Source: Arcuatula senhousia
Lineage: Eukaryota > Mollusca > Bivalvia > Mytilida > Mytilidae
Assembly (NCBI GenBank): GCA_963971305.1
Contig: OZ020305.1
Location: forward strand, 343,001-407,000
Reading direction: 5' to 3'
DNA length: 64,000 nucleotides
The notes beneath the pieces are model-generated. The model searched no databases. It saw only the letters and a list, made by a program, of their open reading frames with translations, and was not told the DNA's origin. The position numbers were made by a program, and so were the translations under genes. Below, piece by piece: positions 11,601 to 23,852 of the stretch (its first letter is position 1; each line of letters starts with the position of its first letter).

Positions 11601-14600
11601 AAACTTTTTTTGGGGTGACAAATCATAACCAGGAGTGAGGTAACAATTTCCACTCTTCAGAATTTTTATAACAGTTACAGTTTTTGAGTTTATCTGCAGA
11701 CAAGGTTTTCCGGTCTGGGGCAGATAACTCCGTTACTTAAAATAGATCGGTTTCACAGGGTCAGTCAGGGCATCTCCAAGTATGACCGACTAAAGGTACT
11801 AAGTATCAAAATTATATGTCGCGACACTTTTTTTATATTGGGCGCGGAAGAAAAATGTTGAAAGTGTAAATAAGAAATACAGTAAGGTCTTCCCTTTGAA
11901 AAGGGAAAGACCTTAATAAATAGGGAAAGCAGTACTTTTTATGGTTGATTTAGACTTATTTTGACCAAAATAGGTATGTTTGAGCATTTTTTACCATTTA
12001 AAACCAATAATGCTAATTTTGAATTTTTTGGGTAAAAAGGGGGAGGGTGGAAAATTTAAATTTGCTTAATAATGATAATTTTGATATTTAAATGACTTAA
12101 AATGGTCTTGGTGGTCATATTGAGATGATTTAATCATGAAAGGTCATTCAAGGTCATACGTATATGGCGTACAAAGAATCGGTACAATTTTCACAAAAAT
12201 CAAGACGCGTTGAAAATTAAAAAAAAATTATGGAATTTTTTTGTATAATCTACTAGAAGAACTCATGGCGGACATCATATCAAAAAAAAACTGCACAAAA
12301 ATGTTTCAAATAAGGGCTGAAAAATTGACTTGAAGATAAAACCCATTGTCCTAGAAAATGACCTTTTTTGTTTTTGTTGATATGACCTTGACCTTTATAT
12401 TTTTGGATGTACCATAGGTCACCTAAAATGAATGATGAAAGTTTTGAGGTTCTACGACTAATGGTTCTAAAAATAGAAATTTTTATGTTTTTGTCAATTC
12501 GCGACTCAAAATTGCGTAACCATGACACTTTTCGAAAAACTTTTTTTGGGGTGACAAATCATAACCAGGAGTGAGGTAACAATTTCCACTCTTCAGAATT
12601 TTTATAACAGTTACAGTTTTTGAGTTTATCTGCAGACAAGGTTTTCCGGTCTGGGGCAGATAACTCCGTTACTTAAAATAGATCGGTTTCACAGGGTCAG
12701 TCAGGGCATCTCCAAGTATGACCGACTAAAGGTACTAAGTATCAAAATTATATGTCGCGACACTTTTTTTATATTGGGCGCGGAAGAAAAATGTTGAAAG
12801 TGTAAATAAGAAATACAGTAAGGTCTTCCCTTTGAAAAGGGAAAGACCTTAATAAATAGGGAAAGCAGTACTTTTTATGGTTGATTTAGACTTATTTTGA
12901 CCAAAATAGGTATGTTTGAGCATTTTTTACCATTTAAAACCAATAATGCTAATTTTGAATTTTTTGGGTAAAAAGGGGGAGGGTGGAAAATTTAAATTTG
13001 CTTAATAATGATAATTTTGATATTTAAATGACTTAAAATGGTCTTGGTGGTCATATTGAGATGATTTAATCATGAAAGGTCATTCAAGGTCATACGTATA
13101 TGGCGTACAAAGAATCGGTACAATTTTCACAAAAATCAAGACGCGTTGAAAATTAAAAAAAAATTATGGAATTTTTTTGTATAATCTACTAGAAGAACTC
13201 ATGGCGGACATCATATCAAAAAAAAACTGCACAAAAATGTTTCAAATAAGGGCTGAAAAATTGACTTGAAGATAAAACCCATTGTCCTAGAAAATGACCT
13301 TTTTTGTTTTTGTTGATATGACCTTGACCTTTATATTTTTGGATGTACCATAGGTCACCTAAAATGAATGATGAAAGTTTTGAGGTTCTACGACTAATGG
13401 TTCTAAAAATAGAAATTTTTATGTTTTTGTCAATTCGCGACTCAAAATTGCGTAACCATGACACTTTTCGAAAAACTTTTTTTGGGGTGACAAATCATAA
13501 CCAGGAGTGAGGTAACAATTTCCACTCTTCAGAATTTTTATAACAGTTACAGTTTTTGAGTTTATCTGCAGACAAGGTTTTCCGGTCTGGGGCAGATAAC
13601 TCCGTTACTTAAAATAGATCGGTTTCACAGGGTCAGTCAGGGCATCTCCAAGTATGACCGACTAAAGGTACTAAGTATCAAAATTATATGTCGCGACACT
13701 TTTTTTATATTGGGCGCGGAAGAAAAATGTTGAAAGTGTAAATAAGAAATACAGTAAGGTCTTCCCTTTGAAAAGGGAAAGACCTTAATAAATAGGGAAA
13801 GCAGTACTTTTTATGGTTGATTTAGACTTATTTTGACCAAAATAGGTATGTTTGAGCATTTTTTACCATTTAAAACCAATAATGCTAATTTTGAATTTTT
13901 TGGGTAAAAAGGGGGAGGGTGGAAAATTTAAATTTGCTTAATAATGATAATTTTGATATTTAAATGACTTAAAATGGTCTTGGTGGTCATATTGAGATGA
14001 TTTAATCATGAAAGGTCATTCAAGGTCATACGTATATGGCGTACAAAGAATCGGTACAATTTTCACAAAAATCAAGACGCGTTGAAAATTAAAAAAAAAT
14101 TATGGAATTTTTTTGTATAATCTACTAGAAGAACTCATGGCGGACATCATATCAAAAAAAAACTGCACAAAAATGTTTCAAATAAGGGCTGAAAAATTGA
14201 CTTGAAGATAAAACCCATTGTCCTAGAAAATGACCTTTTTTGTTTTTGTTGATATGACCTTGACCTTTATATTTTTGGATGTACCATAGGTCACCTAAAA
14301 TGAATGATGAAAGTTTTGAGGTTCTACGACTAATGGTTCTAAAAATAGAAATTTTTATGTTTTTGTCAATTCGCGACTCAAAATTGCGTAACCATGACAC
14401 TTTTCGAAAAACTTTTTTTGGGGTGACAAATCATAACCAGGAGTGAGGTAACAATTTCCACTCTTCAGAATTTTTATAACAGTTACAGTTTTTGAGTTTA
14501 TCTGCAGACAAGGTTTTCCGGTCTGGGGCAGATAACTCCGTTACTTAAAATAGATCGGTTTCACAGGGTCAGTCAGGGCATCTCCAAGTATGACCGACTA

Positions 14601-17534
14601 AAGGTACTAAGTATCAAAATTATATGTCGCGACACTTTTTTTATATTGGGCGCGGAAGAAAAATGTTGAAAGTGTAAATAAGAAATACAGTAAGGTCTTC
14701 CCTTTGAAAAGGGAAAGACCTTAATAAATAGGGAAAGCAGTACTTTTTATGGTTGATTTAGACTTATTTTGACCAAAATAGGTATGTTTGAGCATTTTTT
14801 ACCATTTAAAACCAATAATGCTAATTTTGAATTTTTTGGGTAAAAAGGGGGAGGGTGGAAAATTTAAATTTGCTTAATAATGATAATTTTGATATTTAAA
14901 TGACTTAAAATGGTCTTGGTGGTCATATTGAGATGATTTAATCATGAAAGGTCATTCAAGGTCATACGTATATGGCGTACAAAGAATCGGTACAATTTTC
15001 ACAAAAATCAAGACGCGTTGAAAATTAAAAAAAAATTATGGAATTTTTTTGTATAATCTACTAGAAGAACTCATGGCGGACATCATATCAAAAAAAAACT
15101 GCACAAAAATGTTTCAAATAAGGGCTGAAAAATTGACTTGAAGATAAAACCCATTGTCCTAGAAAATGACCTTTTTTGTTTTTGTTGATATGACCTTGAC
15201 CTTTATATTTTTGGATGTACCATAGGTCACCTAAAATGAATGATGAAAGTTTTGAGGTTCTACGACTAATGGTTCTAAAAATAGAAATTTTTATGTTTTT
15301 GTCAATTCGCGACTCAAAATTGCGTAACCATGACACTTTTCGAAAAACTTTTTTTGGGGTGACAAATCATAACCAGGAGTGAGGTAACAATTTCCACTCT
15401 TCAGAATTTTTATAACAGTTACAGTTTTTGAGTTTATCTGCAGACAAGGTTTTCCGGTCTGGGGCAGATAACTCCGTTACTTAAAATAGATCGGTTTCAC
15501 AGGGTCAGTCAGGGCATCTCCAAGTATGACCGACTAAAGGTACTAAGTATCAAAATTATATGTCGCGACACTTTTTTTATATTGGGCGCGGAAGAAAAAT
15601 GTTGAAAGTGTAAATAAGAAATACAGTAAGGTCTTCCCTTTGAAAAGGGAAAGACCTTAATAAATAGGGAAAGCAGTACTTTTTATGGTTGATTTAGACT
15701 TATTTTGACCAAAATAGGTATGTTTGAGCATTTTTTACCATTTAAAACCAATAATGCTAATTTTGAATTTTTTGGGTAAAAAGGGGGAGGGTGGAAAATT
15801 TAAATTTGCTTAATAATGATAATTTTGATATTTAAATGACTTAAAATGGTCTTGGTGGTCATATTGAGATGATTTAATCATGAAAGGTCATTCAAGGTCA
15901 TACGTATATGGCGTACAAAGAATCGGTACAATTTTCACAAAAATCAAGACGCGTTGAAAATTAAAAAAAAATTATGGAATTTTTTTGTATAATCTACTAG
16001 AAGAACTCATGGCGGACATCATATCAAAAAAAAACTGCACAAAAATGTTTCAAATAAGGGCTGAAAAATTGACTTGAAGATAAAACCCATTGTCCTAGAA
16101 AATGACCTTTTTTGTTTTTGTTGATATGACCTTGACCTTTATATTTTTGGATGTACCATAGGTCACCTAAAATGAATGATGAAAGTTTTGAGGTTCTACG
16201 ACTAATGGTTCTAAAAATAGAAATTTTTATGTTTTTGTCAATTCGCGACTCAAAATTGCGTAACCATGACACTTTTCGAAAAACTTTTTTTGGGGTGACA
16301 AATCATAACCAGGAGTGAGGTAACAATTTCCACTCTTCAGAATTTTTATAACAGTTACAGTTTTTGAGTTTATCTGCAGACAAGGTTTTCCGGTCTGGGG
16401 CAGATAACTCCGTTACTTAAAATAGATCGGTTTCACAGGGTCAGTCAGGGCATCTCCAAGTATGACCGACTAAAGGTACTAAGTATCAAAATTATATGTC
16501 GCGACACTTTTTTTATATTGGGCGCGGAAGAAAAATGTTGAAAGTGTAAATAAGAAATACAGTAAGGTCTTCCCTTTGAAAAGGGAAAGACCTTAATAAA
16601 TAGGGAAAGCAGTACTTTTTATGGTTGATTTAGACTTATTTTGACCAAAATAGGTATGTTTGAGCATTTTTTACCATTTAAAACCAATAATGCTAATTTT
16701 GAATTTTTTGGGTAAAAAGGGGGAGGGTGGAAAATTTAAATTTGCTTAATAATGATAATTTTGATATTTAAATGACTTAAAATGGTCTTGGTGGTCATAT
16801 TGAGATGATTTAATCATGAAAGGTCATTCAAGGTCATACGTATATGGCGTACAAAGAATCGGTACAATTTTCACAAAAATCAAGACGCGTTGAAAATTAA
16901 AAAAAAATTATGGAATTTTTTTGTATAATCTACTAGAAGAACTCATGGCGGACATCATATCAAAAAAAAAACTGCACAAAAATGTTTCAAATAAGGGCTG
17001 AAAAATTGACTTGAAGATAAAACCCATTGTCCTAGAAAATGACCTTTTTTGTTTTTGTTGATATGACCTTGACCTTTATATTTTTGGATGTACCATAGGT
17101 CACCTAAAATGAATGATGAAAGTTTTGAGGTTCTACGACTAATGGTTCTAAAAATAGAAATTTTTATGTTTTTGTCAATTCGCGACTCAAAATTGCGTAA
17201 CCATGACACTTTTCGAAAAACTTTTTTTGGGGTGACAAATCATAACCAGGAGTGAGGTAACAATTTCCACTCTTCAGAATTTTTATAACAGTTACAGTTT
17301 TTGAGTTTATCTGCAGACAAGGTTTTCCGGTCTGGGGCAGATAACTCCGTTACTTAAAATAGATCGGTTTCACAGGGTCAGTCAGGGCATCTCCAAGTAT
17401 GACCGACTAAAGGTACTAAGTATCAAAATTATATGTCGCGACACTTTTTTTATATTGGGCGCGGAAGAAAAATGTTGAAAGTGTAAATAAGAAATACAGT
17501 AAGGTCTTCCCTTTGAAAAGGGAAAGACCTTAAT
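8620..17534 (+). repeat. 936 bp satellite array, about 9.5 copies
   Basis: Landmarks recur every 936 bp: the same minus-strand ORF ends at 9472, 10408, 11344, 12280, 13216, 14152, 15088 and 16024. Text five units apart reads the same base for base wherever I compared. The only difference noticed is one extra A in the poly-A tract near 16962. Each unit has two parts. One is a tail related to the E-element tail (TATCTGCAGACAAGG, TGTCGCGACACTTTTTTTAT, GCGCGGAAGAA). The other starts with a hairpin (AAGGTCTTCCCTTT with AGGGAAAGACCTT). Both array ends cut the unit mid-way. The 82-codon minus ORF is repeated only because the unit is. Confidence 0.93.
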
Positions 17535-17840
17535 TATATATAAATATACAAATTAATGTGGTAAAAACTTCTTTTGATAGTTTAGCCTTTATTATATGTT
17601 GCAGCAAAAAAATAAAAACACCATTGGATTAAGACATGTTTTTTCTAGAATCAAGTGTAAGATAATTTTGATAAAAGTTGTAATAAAATTGCAATCGGCC
17701 TGTAAACTTTTGAAGCGGACAGGTTTTAAATTAGGTCATGGAAGCCATTATCCTCACCAGCAAGACAGAAATGTACTAGGGGATTTCCCAGTTTTAATCA
17801 ACCAATAATATCTGAGAAAGATCAATCAGAAAGCTTCACC
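17535..17840. other. Unique sequence, nothing recognised
   Basis: AT-rich sequence after the satellite. A 70-codon plus-strand ORF (17596-17808) has no recognisable domain and no splice context that I can support. Confidence 0.5.
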
Positions 17841-18023
17841 CGGTGCAAGGTCAACAGCACCTGGTTTGACCCCTTGCAAGTTTACATCAATGATATTTAT
17901 AGATATTCACCTGGTGAAACGCACTCATTTAACCTTTCCCTTCAGTATACTTATAAAGGTAGTATCTAGAGGATATTCCGAAAGATTAACCCGGTTTGAG
18001 GTCAAGAGCACCCGGTTTGACCC
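17841..18023 (+). promoter_or_regulatory. Duplicated inverted AGGTCA-type half-sites upstream of a TATA box
   Basis: AGGTCA at 17848-17853 faces TGACCC at 17867-17872 with a 13-base gap. AGGTCA at 17999-18004 faces TGACCC at 18018-18023, also with a 13-base gap. Both copies share flanking CCCGG and GCACC(T/C)GGTTTGACCC, so this is one module duplicated about 151 bp apart. AGGTCA hexamers are nuclear-receptor half-sites in animals. Receptor binding here is inference, and the 13-base gap is not a classical spacing. Confidence 0.4.
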
Positions 18024-18028
18024 TTTGG

Positions 18029-18036
18029 TATAAAAA
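18029..18036 (+). promoter_or_regulatory. TATA box candidate
   Basis: GGTATAAAAAGGC is a strong TATA match. It lies 6 bp after the second inverted half-site pair and 55-62 bp before an ATG that opens a signal-peptide-like exon. A two-codon upstream ORF (ATG TAA, 18066) lies between. Confidence 0.45.
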
Positions 18037-18090
18037 GGCAATTGAAATTTCACGTGGTCACTTTTATGTAAACTGACCATTAAGGAATCG

Positions 18091-18124
18091 ATGTATTCGG
18101 GATTTATTTATCTGCTTTTTTTAG
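18091..18124 (+). CDS. Candidate first coding exon of a small secreted protein
   Basis: The ATG opens MYSGFIYLLFL, a short hydrophobic stretch like a signal peptide. A good donor (TTAG|GTAAGT) interrupts it in phase 1, a common intron phase near signal-peptide ends of secreted proteins. No convincing downstream exon was found. A weak candidate acceptor at 21275 (ATTGTAG) would add about 17 residues before a stop. Family unknown; the TATA box at 18029 is the main support. Confidence 0.25.
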
Positions 18125-21100
18125 GTAAGTGTTTGTCATTTTGAAAACATAATTATACGTTATTTTATATTTGATATATATTTAAATTTTCAAACACGTC
18201 GATCTAGTTTTTATAGATTTACAAAATGTATTTATTAAACTTTATTTTATTAGGGACAGACCATTTAACTTGAAGGGGGGCTTGGTTTTTTGTTTTGGTC
18301 AGAAAATTTTTTCCCCGCGGTAAAAAATATTTATTTTTTCGAAGGTGTCTCAACAGAATATTTGTTTTTCGTTATTATCATTGTTTTATATGGCAGAAAT
18401 TCATCAAAAATAATTTTCAGAATATTTTTTAAGGAAAAAACCAAGCTCCCCCCTTTCAAGTTAATTGTCAGAACCTTGATAAAAATAGTTTGTACAATAC
18501 TTGATGAGTCTTGAATAGACGAAACGCGCACGCGTCAGGCGTAACAAAATTTATTGTCTGGAATTTTGTTGTTATTTTTATTTGACACTTATAACCTTTC
18601 GAGAAAAAAAGGAAATATATTATCAATTACGTTTTTGTGTGGATTCAAAAAGTTTCATCGCTTTTTCTTCTGAATGTGCATATGCGGAATTGACAATGTT
18701 TACACAATTTGAGGGAAACTTTTCAAATATCAAAATTGATGTTATGTTAATGTGGGTGTGTGTACATGAAGCAAATCGAATTATGGTTTAATTATGGTCG
18801 ACTATTTTTCTTGAACGATTTGCTGTTTCGTTCAAAGCGGTTAAAAATTAGTTATACAGGGATTTAGCTAGGATTTTTCAGGCTTTAGTCACTTTAGCGG
18901 CGGGCATGTTTTGGACAAAATTTTCAGTCACTGTTCAGAGCTAGTAATATTCTATCATGTCTATGGTTAATCTTAATCTATAACCTTTTTATGCAAATGG
19001 TCTGTCTGTAATTCATTGATTTCTAATAAAATTTATCTTCTAAATAAAGTATTATCCAACATTTACAGCTTTGTTATTTTAGCCAGAATTATATGTATGT
19101 TTTTATATTTTATAAATACTAATTATGTATTTCAACACACACACCCTTTTTCCCCTCAAAAGAAAAAAAAAATAACATGAGTAGGAAAAGAAAGAATTCT
19201 GAGAGTTCTATTTTATTTATATTTAATCATAAAATACACAGTATATAAAGATGCAGAATAGATATATAACCTTATTAAATAAAATCAGGAACTTCCTGAT
19301 AAAATCTATGTTATATTAATTAAGTTTTTTTTGCTTTGGACTTGAGTTATCTTTCTTTTTCTACTAAGTAATCCAATATGTTAATTTTCCCACCAAAAAC
19401 GTCACATGATCACAGCTCAAATGTAAACAAACACACTCTGGTCATTCATGACCTTTGTAGAAGTTCCTACAGCATATGTATGGCATATATTCAAATAATT
19501 GTATGTTTTGTGCTATTTTATGGATTTAACTTTTTCCTAGAAAGGTAAATATCCCCATGCATTCATTTTCTTTTCAATAAGACCTTAGCTTTGAAAAATA
19601 AACCACGTGGTTGATTCGGTCATTTTATTTTTATTTACATTTCTCACGTTTTGATTGGCTAAATAGAAATTTGCATAATTTCAATTATTCTTAACACCTC
19701 CTGTTTTACCTTGTCGGCGGATTTCTTTTATGTTAGCTGGTCTCATATCGATCTATAAATTTAATTGGCATGAGTTGTAAAAGTGTCAATTGATGTCTTC
19801 AATCATATCCGGTGTTCATGATCAGCTTGGCTTCGTAAATTAATTAGCCTTGATTGATTCACAATAATTGACGAAAGTGACACTGGAATTGACTTTTCCC
19901 ACTGATTTTCGTAAAATAAATTTTACACACTTTTTGAAAATTTAGGTGACGAAAATGGTTAAATAAATTTTCGCTATTTGAAAAATCTTTTCGCCAATGA
20001 CGAAAATGACGAGCGCTAGCTAAATCACTGGTTATATTTAACGGCAAAAGTTTAGGCCTTGTTCAAGTGAAAAATCCCGGTAATAAAATTATTAATTTCG
20101 GACGCGCGGCCTGCCGGTTGGAAAAATATTTTCGTAATTATTTCCTCAACAACTACTAATCACAGCCTCTTGATATTTGGTATATATGCAGCATTAGCAT
20201 TAGCTCTTATAACATTAGTTAAGAACACGTACTCCTAACGTACCCTCCATTTGGGCTACGATTCCCATCCATTCCTTTCAACGATGGATGTAGCAAAACC
20301 ATTTTGCGGCGCTTGAGGAGTGCCGCGCTGGCGTCTGTAGATTTTACACCATAATCAATTATCATATCAACTTTCGAAGTCTTACATTATAATTAACGTT
20401 TTTAAAGTTATGATATTGAATTTTATAAAGTTTAAGACTAGCGTAAAAATGAAAATATCCTTATTTACTTTAAGGGTTTATCTGGAAATTTATCAACATA
20501 TTAGATTGAAGTATCCTGAAACACATTGATATATATGAAAGTATACAAAAAGATAAGTGAAAGTGTGTTTGAAAGAATTTTTTTTGCTCCTTTGAGGTCA
20601 ACAGGCTGGAATGGTAACCCTCACAAAAGAAAAAAGTGGGAAGGTTTACATTAACTTGGACTTTGATTTTATGTGTGTTGATCATCTACTTCCTGTCATG
20701 TTTAACGAAATCTTACCATTTTTGTCGTTGATCCATTATTTAAACTTTGCTACCAAAATATTTGGCATCATGCAAAACGTTGAGGAAAATAAACAAGCCC
20801 GCCTCTGTTCAAATCGTATGTTTCTTATAAAAAGTGATTTAAATCAAGATGCATAATTTTTCATGGAACGTTTTATAAACATTTATAAAGTCTTTTGATC
20901 AATTTGTAAGAAGTTAACCGGTTGAAATATTGCTTCTGTATGTTTGTGTTTAGTGTATGCTGTTTTCCGTTGTGATTTTTTGAATTGCTGTTTGTTTATG
21001 TTTGTTGTGTCGCGTACACTTATTCCACATCTCGATATCGTCTATTTAAAATATAAAAAACAAATGTAACCGATTTATTTCTATGTGAACTCATTCCACT

Positions 21101-22290
21101 ATAGACTGAAGCATTTTATCCTTATATTAAAACATGTTTTCTTTTCAAAGGGATGTCGCAGATTTAAACAAATGTCGAGTTTTATCCATTCAAATAACCG
21201 CATCATTCCATGTAGCCGTTCAATTAGTAAAAGTTAAAACGTTGAGTCTATTATTATTTTTATTTATTTATTGTAGAAATGTACCTAAAAGCACTGAGGA
21301 CAAACAGTCAAGTTCCGCAATACAGATAATAGACAGTTGATGGAAATATATGTAAAATGGGTCTTGTAGAAGTAAAAGAAGCACACATACTGACAGAGGA
21401 ATTCGACCATGTCAGGAAACCATTGCAGGAATATTTTTTTACTCAACTAGGCCGTCAGACCGATTATATAATAAAAAGATAGACATATGACTGTGTGAAA
21501 AAATGGAAACTAAAACCTGATTGGGGAGGCTTACCATTAACTTGTCTATGCACGTATTAAAGAGAATGGACTCTATTCACCTTCAACAAACATAGATATT
21601 TCAATGACTTCGATCCATAGCATTTGTTTACTTTTGTCAGCTTTTTTTTCCTGGAGGGAGGACACGACACTTTTGTATATCAAAGATAAATGTCATATGA
21701 ATAAATAAAAACACTATATTAGGTGGAAGCTTTTATTTGTTTTTGCATCATTCTTTAACTATTATTCTACGGATTTTTTTCTTGTTGTCTGTCTTCTGCA
21801 TATTGTTCAACTATTCTTAAGTCAATCTTTGAACTTGCTAGACTTCTTGGCTAGCCTGAGGGCGATGATGGTCTAATTTGTTTAACAAGTTATGGTACAC
21901 ACTATTAATATTTGGTATGCAGTTGCTTAAGTATCAGTACATAACAAAATCAAAAGCGTTTCATCTGTATGTTCCTAAAGCCACAATCGAATGACGAAAA
22001 TAATCACTTATTCAAACAATACAACAAGCAAAAAACATTATACAACCGTCAAAACCGCTATCAGCAACATGAACTCATGAGGAAGCGAGAATGAACTGGA
22101 CACCCAGGTAAAACTTTGTCATAACTGGGATAAAAAATTAACAATATTTAACTGCATTTCAGGTTATCTGAAAGGGTAGCCAGTACCTGTTAATCATAAA
22201 ACAGTGCATACATTTTAGTGGACAATACATGAATATTTGAAAGAAATCAAAAACCCTTTATATATTTATATACACGGTCACACTTGTAAT
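18125..22290. other. Non-coding sequence with minor dispersed repeats
   Basis: No gene is supported. A short dispersed motif (GACGAAACGCGCACGCGTCAG, then a TTTATTGTCTGGAATTTTG segment, 18519-18565) recurs at 32385-32440 and in part at 32720-32755. The 21990-22180 stretch resembles 42235-42440 (AAAACCGCNNTCAGCAAC and GCGAGAATGAACT forms). ORFs at 18290, 18582, 20611 and 21134 have no recognisable domain. Confidence 0.5.
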
Positions 22291-22354
22291 AATAATAATA
22301 ATAATAAGAAGAAACGTAGAATAACAACATGTCACATCCACCATGTGGAGTGAC
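22290..22354 (+). repeat. AAT microsatellite and a hairpin unit
   Basis: An AATAATAATAATAATAAGAAG tract is followed by a C-like palindrome with arms ATGTCACATCCAC and GTGGAGTGACAT. The stem sequence differs from the other C units but keeps the ATGTC..GACAT closure, and it directly precedes an A-type element. Confidence 0.6.
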
Positions 22355-22846
22355 ATAATAACAAGTATTAACTGTGATTGCAAGCAAGTCACAAAGTCCC
22401 CCAAACGACCCGTATTTGCCACTATTCTCTTTAGCATATCAAAAAACCCTTAAATATCAATTTTCATGTAAATCGGAGCACTTTGAAAATTTTGACCCGA
22501 TTACCTCCCTTCAAAGCACATTTTTATTTATATCTCGAAAACCGTAAATATCGCTTCAAAATTTTTCTTCATATAATTGAAGAGAATGTTTTGCTCTATC
22601 AACCTACAAAATTTCAGAGCCCTGCGCACCTAGGTTATCGACATATTGCAATGTCCAATATTTAGTCCATTTTCCTGTTTCCATGGAAACGGCGGCCATT
22701 TTGAAAATTCTGATTGTCAACGAAGCTTCCTTTCTTTACAATCTATCATCCTGCTAAGTTTCATATTGATATGTGGAGTTGTTTTCTCTGGGGTCTCCGG
22801 ACAAGTTCACGACTAAGTGGAAGAAACGGAAGAAGAATAATAAGAA
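22355..22846 (+). repeat. A-type element identical to 1762-2253
   Basis: Comparing base by base I find no difference between this 492 bp block and 1762-2253; the offset is constant at 20593. Identity stops at both linkers: CATAATAAC against AATAATAAC on the left, GAATAAG against GAACAAG on the right. This marks recent copying of a single module. Confidence 0.9.
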
Positions 22847-23010
22847 TAAGAAACGGTGCAAAAACAATAAGTCCCCAAACTTTGTTTGGGGGACTTAATA
22901 ATAAGAAACTGGGCAAAAACAATAAGTCCTCCGACACTTCGTGGTCGGGGACTTAATAAGAACTGAGCAAAAACAACATGTCTCCAAACTTCGTTTGGGA
23001 GACATAAATA
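22847..23010 (+). repeat. Three C-type hairpin units with different stems
   Basis: Three units follow the A copy. Their stems are GTCCCCAAAC/GTTTGGGGGAC, GTCCTCCGACAC/GTGGTCGGGGAC and GTCTCCAAAC/GTTTGGGAGAC. The third is closed by ATG/CAT rather than AAG/CTT. Flanks (GNGCAAAAACAA, AATAAT) stay constant while the stem sequence changes on both arms. Confidence 0.7.
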
Positions 23011-23809
23011 TGAAAAACAGAAAAGAGATAAGGATTCTTTTATGGTCAGGGCCTCCACCTTTCCACTAGCCGTGCCTAACCACCCAAAATTTTTGGACAG
23101 ACAAAAAAACTCTTTCAACATTTATCTACATAGCAAAGTGAGCTTCAAAGAAAAGTATTTTCAGGAGCAAAGATGATAAATCACAATTTTCAACTTTGAT
23201 TTCTAAGTTAAAAGGCCTAAAATTCCCACAAAATAGCTTGTAAAAATTCATGATAGAATTAATGCACAACTACATATGGTATACTTTTTGCAAACCAAGT
23301 TTTGTTAAATTCTGTTCAGCAATTTCAGAGGAATTGCATCTGCAATATCATCAATGGGATTTTCTGCAAATTTCTCAATAGTTAAAAGAGTCATAACTCC
23401 AACAAAATATTGAGCATTGAAAATACATATTGAATATATGCACACATTTTATCAAAGGAAACCTGAGCTCTACAATTAAAATAGGTACCAGTAAAATTTT
23501 CCCCCAATTCTTCCAAAATAGATAGTGCATATCTTCAATACATACATGTACATGCATAATATCTGTGTGCATTCTTTCAAGTTGAAGCTTTTATATACTT
23601 TTTAAGTTGACACAAATAACTAAAATTCTGTGAAATTGGCAGAAAAAAAGACTGAACAATAAATAGAGAGTTCTTGCTGGACAATTGATGATCCATATAG
23701 AAAAACCTGGATAACCTTATATCATTGGTTAAGTTAGATGGAGTGATTGATTTCAGCTGAATACAACCTAGTTAGTTGCACTGAAAACTTAAGTATCACT
23801 ATAATTTAC
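23011..23809. other. UNG intron 5 sequence, nothing recognised
   Basis: No repeat family or exon is recognised. The expected next UNG exon (after the PPPP loop) is not found on the minus strand here or anywhere further left in the window. Confidence 0.5.
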
Positions 23810-23852
23810 CTTGGTGGTGGTGGAACTCCTTTCTGGACACTAAAGCAAAGAC
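23810..23852 (-). CDS. UNG: Uracil-DNA glycosylase, exon 5
   Basis: A 43-nt exon reads LCFSVQKGVPPPP between acceptor (TTTCAG|GT) and donor (CAAG|GTAAATT). It enters in phase 1, completing the Gly codon of exon 4, and exits in phase 2. LCFSV holds the Phe that stacks on uracil in family-1 UNG. PPPP is the start of the Pro-rich minor-groove loop, normally followed by Ser-Leu. The next exon, which should carry the LLLN region and the HPSPLS intercalation loop, is not in the window. Confidence 0.93.

Noticed and set aside
9472..17209. 82-84 codon minus-strand ORF repeated every 936 bp
   Set aside because: It recurs only because the satellite unit does. It has no domain, overlaps the non-coding tail shared with E elements, and is broken in the diverged E tail.
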